Part shown: positions 25,001 through 35,239 of the stretch, piece after piece | How positions within the stretch are numbered: the first letter of the stretch is position 1 | Layout of the letters: each line of letters starts with the position of its first letter | From: Campylobacterota bacterium | GTDB lineage: Bacteria > Campylobacterota > Campylobacteria > Campylobacterales > Thiovulaceae | Reading direction: 5' to 3' | Length of the DNA stretch: 64,000 nucleotides | NCBI GenBank assembly: GCA_030152305.1 | Contig: JASKOM010000009.1 | Span: forward strand, 1-64,000 | The notes under the pieces: generated by a model | Databases searched by the model: none | What the model saw: the letters and a program-made list of their open reading frames with translations, nothing else | What the model was told of the DNA's origin: nothing | Translations under genes and position numbers: made by a program

Positions 25001-26005
25001 TTATTTTGAAATATCAAAGCGAATCATTTTAAATCGTTCGCCCATAAAAGCAGGATCTATTAAAATTTTCGCACGATTTAATTCAGAGTTATAAACTCGT
25101 TGAGAACTATTTTTTAAAATTTGATCTAATAAATTTATAATTCCAAATTCGACAAGTGCTTTCATTTGAGTTTTAAAATCTAAAAAATTCCAACCAGCCG
25201 AAACAAATGAATCTCGCACATGTTCAAAATGAACATCAAAAGTTATATCACTTTTTCCAAATAAATTATTTAAATTTAAGTTTTCTTCAAATAATGGATA
25301 AGTTTTATGTTGGAAATAAATTCGTATCGAAAAATCTGGACGAATTTGCATATCGCCATAATCAAACGAAACGAATTCGGCTTTTCCACCAATATTAATT
25401 GAATTTTTGACCTCATCGGCAAAAGATTCATAACCAACTGCGATTTCACCGCGATCACGATTATATTTATTTGCAATTTCGATAATTTTATTGTCGTTTA
25501 TATCGAATTCGATTTTTCCATTTTGATTAGTTGAAGCAATTTTATTTTTATAAATTAACTCGCACGGAAAAGCATCAAAAATTTCATTCGAAATAAAAAA
25601 AATCTCATCAGCTTTGAATTCTGATAACGAACCGAATATTTCAAGATTAATATTATCGCCGAAAGAATCTATTAAATATTTTTTTTGAGTTTCACGAAGA
25701 TTATCAAATCGTTCGATAATTACGAATTTCATCGATGAAATTAAATCAGGTCGAAAAGTAAAAATCGTTTGAATAATATCAGCGATGAGGTAACCACGAT
25801 GAGCTCCAATTTCGCAAACTGTTAATTTATTCGAAAATTTGCCTGAATCGATAAGTTTTATAATTTCAAGTGCAATTGAACCGCCGAATAAAATCGAACT
25901 GCTAACCGCTGTATAAAAATCTCCGTTTTTGCCAATTTCTCGATAATTTGCATAGTAGCCACTGGCTCCGTAGAGCCAATTTGTCATGTATTTGCTAAAT
26001 AACAT
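25001..26005 (-). CDS. SAM-dependent methyltransferase, MidA/NDUFAF7 (DUF185) family
   Basis: 334 residues. The N-terminus GASGYYANYREIGKNGDFYT and the SAM-binding region LTVCEIGAHRGYLIADIIQT, then FFISNEIFDAFPCELIY, match the family also called COG1565. The eukaryotic member methylates an arginine in complex I; the bacterial substrate is not established. Its start overlaps the stop of the large lipoprotein gene by one base, so the two are cotranscribed. Two GATGAGGT octamers (25410 minus, 25784). Confidence 0.85.
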   Translation of the reverse strand: MLFSKYMTNWLYGASGYYANYREIGKNGDFYTAVSSSILFGGSIALEIIKLIDSGKFSNKLTVCEIGAHRGYLIADIIQTIFTFRPDLISSMKFVIIERFDNLRETQKKYLIDSFGDNINLEIFGSLSEFKADEIFFISNEIFDAFPCELIYKNKIASTNQNGKIEFDINDNKIIEIANKYNRDRGEIAVGYESFADEVKNSINIGGKAEFVSFDYGDMQIRPDFSIRIYFQHKTYPLFEENLNLNNLFGKSDITFDVHFEHVRDSFVSAGWNFLDFKTQMKALVEFGIINLLDQILKNSSQRVYNSELNRAKILIDPAFMGERFKMIRFDISK

Positions 26006-29000
26006 TAAAATTTATGTTTTTCACAAATTACACTGTTTGTTGAATCGTCATAATATTTTATATAAAACTCTTTGCCTGTCATCGTTGGAGCATATTTCAA
26101 AGTGCCTATATTGTTAAAAGTCAATTGATTATAAATATAAAAATTGCTGTAACTTGTTCCTGTGTAAGCTGAACCTTTTGGATGAAGAACAACAATTCTT
26201 GAAAGATTTGCACTTAGAATTTGGTTAAACGATTCGATTTGTAATTGATTATCTGAACTATAAACTCCGCCATTATCTCCAGAATCACTCCAACCGTCAG
26301 CTGTGTATTCATAAGTCGTTGATGAAAGTTGAACAGAACCACAAGCATATTGTGCTAATTTATTAGTCAAAACTTGTTCGTTGCTTTTATCGACTTTGAT
26401 AATTACAGGATATTCAATCCAATAATCTGGATCCATTGTCGTGTCTGTTATTCGAATCGTAACATTTGATTCACCTTCAGCTAAACCAACAACTCTGAAA
26501 TTAAAACTTATTCCGTCAGCTGTTCCAGTTGAGAAAACTGTTGAACTTGTAGCAAAAGCATTATAATTTCCACTGCTATCAAAAATTTCAAAAGTTAAAC
26601 TATCACCTCGAACATTTGCAACTCGCATTGTTAAATTTGCTTCTGTTCCTTCAACAACTGTGTAACTTCGTTTTAATTCTAAAACTTGAATAGGATTTTC
26701 AATAGAAACTTTTACAGTTTTTGCTTCGGCATGTCCGCTATTTTGAACTGCAAAAGTAAATACACCGTTGCCCATAACTCGATTAGCTTTGATTTTGACA
26801 GAATATTTTTTTACGGTTGCTGTTGAAATTTCAGTAAAACTAACATCAAACAGTTCGCCACTTCCGTTATTAATTCCGACAATATCAGCTACGAAATCAT
26901 TAAAATATTTCGAACTTGTGAAAATAATCTCTTTTGTTTCGCCATATAATAATAAAATATCAGTTGATTGCGAAGCGGTTAAACCAAATTTATAATCGAT
27001 AATTGGAGTTGTTCCGCCACTAGTTGAACCATTGTCAGTTGAATTATTCGTTTCGGTTGAATTATTATTGTTGCTGTTATTTGAATTATTCGTATCAGGA
27101 TTAACATCGATTCGATTTCCGTCTTCGTCTAACCAAGATTTAATATTAACTTGATAAGAATATTCTGTTTTAACTCCAGCTTCATTTGTTGCAACAAGTG
27201 TTAATTTATCTTGCAAAGTTCCAGTGAAATTTTTTATAGTAACTGGATTTGCATATGGATCAACAATTGGCAACGAACCGCTTTCGAGCGACCATTCATA
27301 TTTTAAACCGCCTAAATCTTCACTTGTGCAAACATCTTTATCTAATTTGGCTTTTATCGAATTCAAGGTTGAGTTTGATTGAGTTTTGTAATATTCAAGC
27401 CATAAATTAAAATCACTGTTTTTTACATAATTTGAAAACGAATTAAACGACGATAAATAACTATATTTATTCGATAAATCATCAAATAATTTGTCAAAAT
27501 TTTCGTCAATAATTAAATTTAAAAGTGGAGCGAACGATTCGTCATAAACATAACTGTTTTTATAATAAGCCGTTAAAAGTTCTGTTAATTTTGCACCGTG
27601 CGATGTAAAAGTTTTGTAAAAATCTAAATAAGCTGAATCTTTAAATTTATTTAATAAAAGATTAAATCGAGCTTTTGATTCGTTGTTTTCGACATCAACT
27701 CCAAATTTACTATAATAAAATTCTCCGTTTTTCGAAAAGTTTTTATCATCAAATTTATAATCTGTTAATAATGAAGATTGCGGATTAGCTATATAATATT
27801 CGATGAGGTTAGAAAACCTATCTAAATCTTTACTAGAGTTAGGCAACATACTTAAACCTAGTTTATAATCTGATAATATTTGCGATAAATTAGCATCGTT
27901 GCGATAATAAATTTCCAAAATTGGCAAATGTTTGCCTTTTTGATTTTCGTCAAGATAATAATTATATAAAACAGAAAAATTGCTATCTGTTAATTGTTTA
28001 TATAAATTATTAAAATTTGGATTGCTGTAACCGTAATCGATTTGATATTTTTTAAACAAACCATCATACGAATGATTAATATCAAGAGCTAATAATTTAG
28101 ACATATTTGAATCAGAAGGTAATGTTTGAACTGTTGCTTTTACCTCATCGCCCATATCAATCGCAGAAAAATATCTAATTAATAAATCTTCAAATGTTCT
28201 ATTTTTAAAATCAAAACCAACAATTAAATCAGCAAAATCATTTTCGCAAACCTCTTTTTTCATGACTGAACTGTCAAGAATTGCGGTTGCTTCAACACGA
28301 TCTTGTTTAAAAGCAAGAGAAATATTATTTACGATTGGAGCAATCGAAATTAAAACAAGATTTTGCTGTTCATATAATTTAAAATAAGTTGTTGTTACAT
28401 CGCCGACACTATTAACGATATCAAAACGATTATCAAAAATTATATTATTTAAATTGCCTGTAAAATTAATCGAAAATTGAATTTCGCTTTTAAATCTAAA
28501 ATCTAATGAACCAGCTGTTTCGTTGAATTCACCATATTTTTTTAATGCTTGATCAGGTGTTAATTTCCAAGTAACAAATTCGCTGTTTGGATTTGTAATC
28601 GTAAAAGTAATTCGTTTGCTTGTTGCAGTTGAATTTGTTCCAACAATTGATGAAATCGACGGTGTAAGAATTGTTGCTTCAGTTTTTGCAAGAGATAACG
28701 GAATAACAATTGAAATATCCGAAATATCGAGCTGATCTGAAACTTTGCCTGAAAAAATTCGATAACCTTTGCTATCAAAACCTTCAGCTATAAAAGTAAC
28801 ATTAACAGCTGTTGGAATATCATAAATTTGAAATTCCCAATTACCAGAACTGTTTTTAGAAATATTTTGATCGACATAATAATTTTTTTGACTGTCAAAA
28901 ACAGTTATTAAAATATATTGTAAATCACTAAATTGAACCCGTTTTGTATCTCGTATCGATGAGGTATCTCGAGAGAGAATACTTTCATCAAATCCAATTT

Positions 29001-29136
29001 TTAGGGTTAAATTAACTCTATGAGTTGTTGTTTCTTTGCCAGAGTCAAGAACATCATCGACTCCTCCACCATTTCCACAACCTAAAAAAATAGAAGATAT
29101 GAAAGCAAAAAAGAGATAGTTAAAAAAACTAGACAT
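26005..29136 (-). CDS. Large surface lipoprotein of unknown function
   Basis: 1043 residues starting with a lipoprotein signal (FFAFISSIFLGCGNGGG, lipobox LGC at about residue 20). No known enzyme motif is recognised. About residues 40-130 look like a beta-sandwich domain, and residues about 330-620 are helical and Asp/Asn/Tyr-rich. A low-complexity Asn/Ser/Thr linker (about 685-715, e.g. NNSNNSNNNNSTETNNS) separates a C-terminal part with Ig/cadherin-like strand patterns. It probably faces outward from the outer membrane. Three GATGAGGT octamers (27802, 28142 minus, 28958). Confidence 0.7.
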   Translation of the reverse strand: MSSFFNYLFFAFISSIFLGCGNGGGVDDVLDSGKETTTHRVNLTLKIGFDESILSRDTSSIRDTKRVQFSDLQYILITVFDSQKNYYVDQNISKNSSGNWEFQIYDIPTAVNVTFIAEGFDSKGYRIFSGKVSDQLDISDISIVIPLSLAKTEATILTPSISSIVGTNSTATSKRITFTITNPNSEFVTWKLTPDQALKKYGEFNETAGSLDFRFKSEIQFSINFTGNLNNIIFDNRFDIVNSVGDVTTTYFKLYEQQNLVLISIAPIVNNISLAFKQDRVEATAILDSSVMKKEVCENDFADLIVGFDFKNRTFEDLLIRYFSAIDMGDEVKATVQTLPSDSNMSKLLALDINHSYDGLFKKYQIDYGYSNPNFNNLYKQLTDSNFSVLYNYYLDENQKGKHLPILEIYYRNDANLSQILSDYKLGLSMLPNSSKDLDRFSNLIEYYIANPQSSLLTDYKFDDKNFSKNGEFYYSKFGVDVENNESKARFNLLLNKFKDSAYLDFYKTFTSHGAKLTELLTAYYKNSYVYDESFAPLLNLIIDENFDKLFDDLSNKYSYLSSFNSFSNYVKNSDFNLWLEYYKTQSNSTLNSIKAKLDKDVCTSEDLGGLKYEWSLESGSLPIVDPYANPVTIKNFTGTLQDKLTLVATNEAGVKTEYSYQVNIKSWLDEDGNRIDVNPDTNNSNNSNNNNSTETNNSTDNGSTSGGTTPIIDYKFGLTASQSTDILLLYGETKEIIFTSSKYFNDFVADIVGINNGSGELFDVSFTEISTATVKKYSVKIKANRVMGNGVFTFAVQNSGHAEAKTVKVSIENPIQVLELKRSYTVVEGTEANLTMRVANVRGDSLTFEIFDSSGNYNAFATSSTVFSTGTADGISFNFRVVGLAEGESNVTIRITDTTMDPDYWIEYPVIIKVDKSNEQVLTNKLAQYACGSVQLSSTTYEYTADGWSDSGDNGGVYSSDNQLQIESFNQILSANLSRIVVLHPKGSAYTGTSYSNFYIYNQLTFNNIGTLKYAPTMTGKEFYIKYYDDSTNSVICEKHKF

Positions 29137-29317
29137 GAAAAACTCCGATTGGCTTAGATATGATAATCTTGAAATTATATGATCTATCGGAATATACTAT
29201 TTTGCTATCAAATTTTATAAAAAGCTAATAACTATTATTTTTTATATTTCTAGATTACATTTGTCTTTGTATTGTTTTATAATGTAATAAAAATAAATTT
29301 TTTTAATAAGGAATAAT

Positions 29318-29455
29318 ATGTATTCAGTTCAAATAAATAAAAATAATCAAATAGCTTTAGCTACGAGGAGTATGCCAAATATATGTATTTTAAAAATAGC
29401 TGTTTAGTTAAATGACGATTATTCGTTTTTATTTGTAGAAGAAAGAGAATGTTAA
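29318..29455 (+). pseudogene. Small ORF with in-frame amber, upstream of the kinase operon
   Basis: ATG at 29318 with an AAGGA site. The frame encodes MYSVQINKNNQIALATRSMP plus nine residues, a TAG at 29405-29407, then 15 more sense codons (LNDDYSFLFVEEREC) to a TAA at 29453-29455 that overlaps the kinase gene's start region. The coupling suggests it was once the first gene of the operon and a 45-residue protein. It may instead be a 29-residue leader peptide. No family is recognised. Confidence 0.45.
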
Positions 29456-31053
29456 TGTTGTATCCATCGATTACAGATTATCGCCAAGCAGTTAAAAATT
29501 TAAAAATAAGAACTGTGAATTTAACAAATTTACAATCTATTAGAAATGATAATGTTGGTCCAGTTGGTTCAGCTGGAAAATTTGCAACAGTTTTTACTGT
29601 CAAAGATAATCAAACTCAAAAAAAATATGCACTAAAATGTTTTATTCGTGAAAACCTTGAACGAAAAGAACGATACGAAGCAATTTCTAATTTTTTAAAA
29701 ACTATAAATATTAAATATTTTTGTGCATATGAATATTATGAACAAGAATTTTCAGTTACTCCATCTGGTTCAACTGAAAATTTATATCCAGTTGTTAAAA
29801 TGGAATGGGTCGAAGGTGAAAGTCTTGGAACTTATTTAAAAAATCAATGTCATTTAAATAATCAAGCAAATTTAGAAAAATTATTTGAAAATTGGATTGA
29901 ATTAACCAGAGAACTTTATAAATTAGGCATCGCTCACGGTGATTTAAAACACGATAATATGATTGTTAATTCTCAAGGTGAAATAAAATTAATTGACTAT
30001 GATGGAATGTTTGTTCCTATTCTTGCAGGTAAATTAGCCATCGAAGAAGGTTCTCCAAATTATCAACATCCACAACGAAATCAAAATATTTTTGATGTCC
30101 GAATAGATTATTTTTCTTTTATTATTATCGCAGTTTCATTAAGAGCTTTATATTTAAAACCAAATTTATTTATGAAATTCTCAAATGGTGAAAATATAAT
30201 TTTTGTTGCTGATAATTTTAAAAATTTCAAAAATTCAGAACAATATATCGAATTAAATAAATTAAAAGATGATGTCGTTGATAAATTATTAATCGATCTT
30301 GAAAAATCAATAGCTGATATAAATCATATTCCTGATTTCTTTTTTAATAAAAAAACTGTTTATATTAACGAAGAAACTCCACAGCTTTTTATTATTAATA
30401 TTGATTATAAAAGCAAAATAGATAAAGGCTACGGTAATTTATATGATCGAATTAAAGATATCGTTTATTGGCGATTGCATTTTTTACAGCAAGAAGTCAA
30501 AATAAATAATTCTGTTTTTTATTTAATTATTGAACATAATATTTATGAACAATCTGCAAAACAGTCAATTAATTTTACATCGATCTCAAATATTAATAAT
30601 AATATTAATATTTTTGTTAATTCGATTAAAGTATCGAATTTTGATAAATCAATTAATTTAATCGAAAACTCGATAATTGATTTTAAAAATAAATTTCCAC
30701 AGGCTTTAAAACCAGTTGTTATTAATTTAATTACAAATAAATTATTATTTGATTTGTCGTTGGTCAAAAAAGTCTTAAACATTGCTCAAATATATAATAT
30801 ATATATTTCTGATACAAATTATTCATATATTATTAAGTTTTTGAACTCTGAAAATAGTCAAGAACTTGATAACGATTTTTATCGAGCAATTTATAAATCT
30901 TCTTCGATTATGGATCAAGATTTAAGAGAGTTTCTCGAAAATAAACATAAAATTATTTCAAATAATGATTCAGCTGGTTTTGTGTTGCATTCTAATGACC
31001 TCATCACTCTGAAATTCATCGAATCAATTCTATTATCAAAATTTATACAATAA
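29449..31053 (+). CDS. Eukaryotic-like Ser/Thr protein kinase
   Basis: 534 residues from ATG 29449 (ATG 29455 is also possible). Kinase domain about 35-300: glycine loop VGPVGSAGKFATVF, beta-3 Lys in YALKCF, hinge KMEWVEGESLGTYL, catalytic loop HGDLKHDNMIV (HGD instead of HRD), metal motif LIDYDGMFVP (DYD instead of DFG) and NYQHPQRNQNIFDVRIDYFS in the substrate region. This matches the kinase subfamily often found beside vWA and PP2C genes. The C-terminal about 230 residues are helical and unknown. It leads an operon with ZorA-like, ZorB-like and propeller genes. Confidence 0.87.
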   Translation: MLMLYPSITDYRQAVKNLKIRTVNLTNLQSIRNDNVGPVGSAGKFATVFTVKDNQTQKKYALKCFIRENLERKERYEAISNFLKTINIKYFCAYEYYEQEFSVTPSGSTENLYPVVKMEWVEGESLGTYLKNQCHLNNQANLEKLFENWIELTRELYKLGIAHGDLKHDNMIVNSQGEIKLIDYDGMFVPILAGKLAIEEGSPNYQHPQRNQNIFDVRIDYFSFIIIAVSLRALYLKPNLFMKFSNGENIIFVADNFKNFKNSEQYIELNKLKDDVVDKLLIDLEKSIADINHIPDFFFNKKTVYINEETPQLFIINIDYKSKIDKGYGNLYDRIKDIVYWRLHFLQQEVKINNSVFYLIIEHNIYEQSAKQSINFTSISNINNNINIFVNSIKVSNFDKSINLIENSIIDFKNKFPQALKPVVINLITNKLLFDLSLVKKVLNIAQIYNIYISDTNYSYIIKFLNSENSQELDNDFYRAIYKSSSIMDQDLREFLENKHKIISNNDSAGFVLHSNDLITLKFIESILLSKFIQ

Positions 31054-31064
31054 AGGTTAAAACA

Positions 31065-32633
31065 TTGCTAATTAACATAATATTTACAGTTGTGATTATT
31101 TTTTTAGTTATCTGGGAATTTAAATTAATCATACAAAGAGATCCAAACTCGATAAAAGGTTCAATCTTAGCCATTGGAATTCTCGGGACTTTTGTCGGAA
31201 TATTTATAGGCTTACAAGATTTTGATTCATCAAACATAGAGCAAAGTATAGGAAATATAATAAACGGCTTAACGATAGCTTTTTATACTTCAATTATTGG
31301 AATGGGAGCAACTATAATTTTGACTTTGCTTTCAAGAATATTGCCACCAATCGAAAAACAAGATAACGAAGCTTTTAACTATTTAAAAAATATGGCAAAT
31401 TATTTAAACGATTTGAATATTCAATCTAAAAGTAATCACGATGAAACTATTGTTGTTTTAAAAGAGATAAAAGATTCGATTGTTCAAACATCTTCAAATC
31501 AACAAAATTATGAAAATATTGTTCAGCTTTTGCAAGATATTAGTAATAAAATCGTTAATAATCAAAGTGTTTATGAACTTGTTGAAGATATTAATAAAAA
31601 TGTTATTAATTTAAACAGCAATTTGACAAAAGAACTTAAAAGTTTATCAGCTGATTTTACACGAAATAGCAATTCTGTTAATCAACATATTGATAATTTA
31701 GGTAACAAAGTAGAAACTGAATTCAAAGTTTTATCAACTGATTTTGCACGAAACAGCGATCAGATTTCTGATTCTTTTAAAAATGGTGTGTCAAATTTAA
31801 TAACTTCATTTGAAGATAGTTTAAATACAGCAAATGATAATTTTAAACAAACTATCGATTCAAGTAAAGATATATTTAAATTAACAGCTATTCAAATTTC
31901 GGATGATTTAAAAAATGCATTTAAAGATTTTAATCGATCGTTAGATATCGTTCTTGATAATATCGCTGAAAAATCAACAAACGAAATCGCAAAAGCTTTA
32001 AAATTTAGTATGGATAATTTTAATAATTCATTGGCTAAAAACTTTGGTGAAAACTTTAAAAGACTTGATGACAGTGTTAAAAAAATGGTCGAATGGCAAG
32101 ATAATTATCTTGATTATATTATAAAAAGTCAGGATCAGCTTTCTGTTGCAATTCAAGTAATCAAAGATTTCGAACAATTGATGTCAAAACACGAAGAAAT
32201 GGTTGACACTTATAAAAAATTAGAAGCTATTATTCAAGTTTTTGATGCTCAAGCAACAGCACAAACAACGAATTTATCAACTTTTGCACAAATCGCTAAA
32301 GATGCAAGTAGCACAATTCCAAATATTCAAGCTTATTTTAAAAATCTTGAAAACTTAATGGCAAATATGACAAATCAAAATACAAGTCAATTTAAACAAT
32401 ATGAAAATTCATTAGCTCAATCGTTTCAAATAACAAAAACAACAATTGACAAAACGATGGATGAAACTAAAAAAAGTGTTGAAAAATCAGTTGGTTATTT
32501 AACACAAGATTTAGACAAACTCGAAAAAGTAATGAATTCTGTAACAGCTAAATTTGCAAACGAATATGAAACTTATATCGAAGCAATTAAAAAACTTTTA
32601 CAAACCGCAAATAACATGCCTAAAAGATCTTAA
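31065..32633 (+). CDS. ZorA-like MotA/TolQ/ExbB proton-channel protein with long coiled-coil tail
   Basis: 522 residues from a TTG with GG-rich spacing upstream. Three membrane segments lie in the first 110 residues: IIFTVVIIFLVIWEF, ILAIGILGTFVGIFIGLQDF and LTIAFYTSIIGMGATIILTL. The last two match the conserved GTFxGIxxGL and AFxTSxxGM motifs of MotA/ExbB/ZorA channels. Residues about 115-520 are a continuous Asn/Asp/Lys-rich coiled coil with repeated ADF-RNS-type units, as in ZorA tails that project into the cytoplasm. It overlaps no neighbour; the ZorB-like gene starts 5 bp later. One GATGAGGT octamer of the operon lies just upstream in the kinase gene (30998 minus). Confidence 0.82.
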   Translation: MLINIIFTVVIIFLVIWEFKLIIQRDPNSIKGSILAIGILGTFVGIFIGLQDFDSSNIEQSIGNIINGLTIAFYTSIIGMGATIILTLLSRILPPIEKQDNEAFNYLKNMANYLNDLNIQSKSNHDETIVVLKEIKDSIVQTSSNQQNYENIVQLLQDISNKIVNNQSVYELVEDINKNVINLNSNLTKELKSLSADFTRNSNSVNQHIDNLGNKVETEFKVLSTDFARNSDQISDSFKNGVSNLITSFEDSLNTANDNFKQTIDSSKDIFKLTAIQISDDLKNAFKDFNRSLDIVLDNIAEKSTNEIAKALKFSMDNFNNSLAKNFGENFKRLDDSVKKMVEWQDNYLDYIIKSQDQLSVAIQVIKDFEQLMSKHEEMVDTYKKLEAIIQVFDAQATAQTTNLSTFAQIAKDASSTIPNIQAYFKNLENLMANMTNQNTSQFKQYENSLAQSFQITKTTIDKTMDETKKSVEKSVGYLTQDLDKLEKVMNSVTAKFANEYETYIEAIKKLLQTANNMPKRS

Positions 32634-32638
32634 TAAAC

Positions 32639-33466
32639 ATGATTTTTAAGAAAAAAAATAATTCAAACGAAGCAGATTGGTTATCAATTTCAGACTTAAT
32701 GTCTGGATTAATGGCAATCTTTATTTTAATCGCTGTTTCTTATGCATATATTATTTCAAAAGTAGATTTAAATGAATTGCAAAGATTAAAAAATGAAAAT
32801 AGAGCATTGAAAGATCAGAATCAAAAACTTAAAAATCAAATTGCTGAATTCGATGAGGTAAAAGATAAAATTAACAAACTTGCCAACAGTGTTGATGATT
32901 TTGAAAAAAAATTAAGAGACATGTTAATTGAAGAGTTTAGAGATGATTTGCCAAGATGGAATGCTGAAATTACAAAAAATTCTATTTTTAAATTTAATTC
33001 TCCTGATATTTTGTTTGAAATAGGCAAAAGTGATTTAAAACAAGAGTTCAAAGATATTCTTCGAGATTTTTTTCCAAGATATATAAAAATATTAAAAGAA
33101 TTTGATCGTAACTATCCGCAATCTGCTATTTCTGAAGTAAGAATCGAAGGTCATACTTCGCCTGAATGGAATGATTTTGTTCCAGAAAAAGAAGCTTTTT
33201 TATTTAATGCATCTTTATCTCAATCAAGAGCTTATAAAGTTTTAGAATTCTCAATGAAATCAACGGATATTTATAGCAATTTTGATTATTTAAAAACTAG
33301 ACTTCGAGCAAATGGTTTAAGTTCGGCAAAACCTATTTATAATAATTATAATGCAATTGATAATTATAAATCTCGTCGTGTTGAATTTAGAGCTATTGTC
33401 GAAACTAGAAATGCTTTAGAAAATATTAAACAAGAAATTGAAAAAATTGACAAATTGGTAAAATAA
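32639..33466 (+). CDS. ZorB-like MotB/OmpA-domain protein
   Basis: 275 residues. One N-terminal membrane helix with the channel aspartate (WLSISDLMSGLMAIFILIAV, Asp about residue 19) matches MotB/ZorB (D-x-M-x-x-x-M/L). A coiled coil (about 45-95) is followed by an OmpA-like peptidoglycan-binding domain (about 110-260) with SAISEVRIEGHTS, SQSRAYKVLEF and KSRRVEFRAIVETR. It would form the stator with the preceding protein and anchor to the cell wall. It follows the channel gene by 5 bp and precedes the propeller by one base. GATGAGGT at 32852. Confidence 0.85.
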   Translation: MIFKKKNNSNEADWLSISDLMSGLMAIFILIAVSYAYIISKVDLNELQRLKNENRALKDQNQKLKNQIAEFDEVKDKINKLANSVDDFEKKLRDMLIEEFRDDLPRWNAEITKNSIFKFNSPDILFEIGKSDLKQEFKDILRDFFPRYIKILKEFDRNYPQSAISEVRIEGHTSPEWNDFVPEKEAFLFNASLSQSRAYKVLEFSMKSTDIYSNFDYLKTRLRANGLSSAKPIYNNYNAIDNYKSRRVEFRAIVETRNALENIKQEIEKIDKLVK

Positions 33467-33467
33467 A

Positions 33468-35174
33468 ATGGAGTTTTTTAAAGATTTTTCTCAATCTGTT
33501 GATCTGTTGCTTTCTAAAAATAAAGATAATTACGACCTGCTTCAATATTCTGGAACAGTTTCAGTTCGTAAAAATCCATCTATTTTAGAAATAAATCATC
33601 CACAAGATATATTTCTTTTGAAAAATGATCATATTTTAATTGCTGAAACAAAAATTGTTAGAGAAATTGCAAATAAACTTTTCGTTAGATCTTTTGGGCT
33701 ATCTGAAGAAATTGGAGAAATTATTAAAATTCTTCCAAGTTTAGATGAAGAAAAATTAGCAATAATTTATAATTTAAAAAATAAAATAAATTATGTAATT
33801 TATGATTTAATAAAAGGAGAGCTTATATTTAATGATTCAATTGAAGGTAGTTTTATTGATATTTTGGCTAAAACAAAAGATTTTATTTTTGTTGTAAGCA
33901 AATTTAACCAAGATTCTACAAATGAACATTATATATATCAAACTGATTTAATAAGTTATAAAACAGAATTGATCGGCATGAACGATGTGATTGGTAATCA
34001 ATATGTTTTAGTCGATGATGACACTCTGTTTTATAACTATGGCGATTCTATTTCAAAGCTAGAATTAAACACAAGAGTGAGAAAACGAAATTTATTTACA
34101 GGTCGTCGTTCTGTAAATTATTTAAAAATATCAAAAGATAAAATCTTAATCGTTTATGATCGGGGAAGTTTTGCTTTATATGATAAAAGTTTCAAACTAT
34201 TAAATTCAAGAAATAGCGATTTTGGTGAAAGTTTAATAGACATTCATTTTGATTTTAACACTAATAAATTATGGCTTTTGCTAGATTTTGTTTATAAATT
34301 TAATAAAAAGATACTTCGTGTTTATGATTTAGATGATGGTTTTAAATTAGTTAATAATTTAACTGTTAGTAATGAAATGACAAAACTCAAAGTTGGTCAA
34401 AATGAAAAATATCTTGGCTTGACCTCATCGGAATTACTATTTTTTGATAACAATAAACAAATAGCTGAATTTACTATAACTAGAGAATTTAATATTGCTG
34501 AAGTTGGTTTATATTATTCAAAAGTGATTTTGAAAGATGAAACTTTGGCTTATACTTTTGATTTTGCGGAATTATGGGGATCGAACGAACCAACTATAAA
34601 AATAGATCGCACTTTTAGAAATATGTCAATTTTATACGGTAAAAATCAACTTTTACATATAGCTGAAATTGTTAAAAATTCAAAAAATATTATTCAACTT
34701 GTTCAACAATTATATAAAACGATCGTTTCGTCAAATATCAAAACGGAATTTATTCCAGTTCCACAATTAAACGGAGATATCGAACTTTATAAAGATAGCA
34801 AACTTACTTCAAAATTAATTGGACACAAAGCTGAAATAAAATCTTTTGATTCTTTTGATAAATTATTAATTTCTGCGGATGTTTCAGGTGATATTAAATT
34901 TTGGAATATGGAAAATTTATCACCATTTGGAACAGAACCTATTTTAAATTTGTATTTTTACAATCGCGAATGGGTTATTTGGATTGATAGAGATCATTAT
35001 TTATATTCAAAAGGTGCAGGTAATTTATACGGATTTAACATTGAAACTTTCAGTGGCAAAAATAAATTTTTTACTTTTTCACAATTGAGTTCGAATTATA
35101 ATCGAGATGAATCGCAACGAAAAATAAAAAAATTATTAAGCGAATTTATTTATCGAGAACCAACAAAAACTTAA
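33468..35174 (+). CDS. WD40-like beta-propeller protein
   Basis: 568 residues without signal peptide or membrane helix. Regular beta-strand blocks run through most of the protein. The only clear WD40 unit is KLIGHKAEIKSFDSFDKLLI followed by SADVSGDIKFWNMENL (about 445-480), and the C-terminus has a REWVIWIDRDHYLYSKGAGN segment typical of bacterial WD40 proteins. It is the last gene of the kinase-channel operon, ending before a hairpin terminator (35187-35228). Role unknown; a scaffold or sensor is likely. GATGAGGT (minus) at 34422. Confidence 0.75.
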   Translation: MEFFKDFSQSVDLLLSKNKDNYDLLQYSGTVSVRKNPSILEINHPQDIFLLKNDHILIAETKIVREIANKLFVRSFGLSEEIGEIIKILPSLDEEKLAIIYNLKNKINYVIYDLIKGELIFNDSIEGSFIDILAKTKDFIFVVSKFNQDSTNEHYIYQTDLISYKTELIGMNDVIGNQYVLVDDDTLFYNYGDSISKLELNTRVRKRNLFTGRRSVNYLKISKDKILIVYDRGSFALYDKSFKLLNSRNSDFGESLIDIHFDFNTNKLWLLLDFVYKFNKKILRVYDLDDGFKLVNNLTVSNEMTKLKVGQNEKYLGLTSSELLFFDNNKQIAEFTITREFNIAEVGLYYSKVILKDETLAYTFDFAELWGSNEPTIKIDRTFRNMSILYGKNQLLHIAEIVKNSKNIIQLVQQLYKTIVSSNIKTEFIPVPQLNGDIELYKDSKLTSKLIGHKAEIKSFDSFDKLLISADVSGDIKFWNMENLSPFGTEPILNLYFYNREWVIWIDRDHYLYSKGAGNLYGFNIETFSGKNKFFTFSQLSSNYNRDESQRKIKKLLSEFIYREPTKT

Positions 35175-35186
35175 ACAAGTTAAATT

Positions 35187-35228
35187 AATTCCGTATCAAA
35201 ATAAAATTACTAATTGCGATACGGAATT
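35187..35228. terminator. Bidirectional terminator hairpin
   Basis: AATTCCGTATC (35187-35197) and GATACGGAATT (35218-35228) form an 11-bp perfect stem around a 20-nt loop, flanked by T-rich and A-rich tracts, between the converging propeller and tolC-like genes. Confidence 0.8.
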
Positions 35229-35239
35229 TTTAAATTAAT

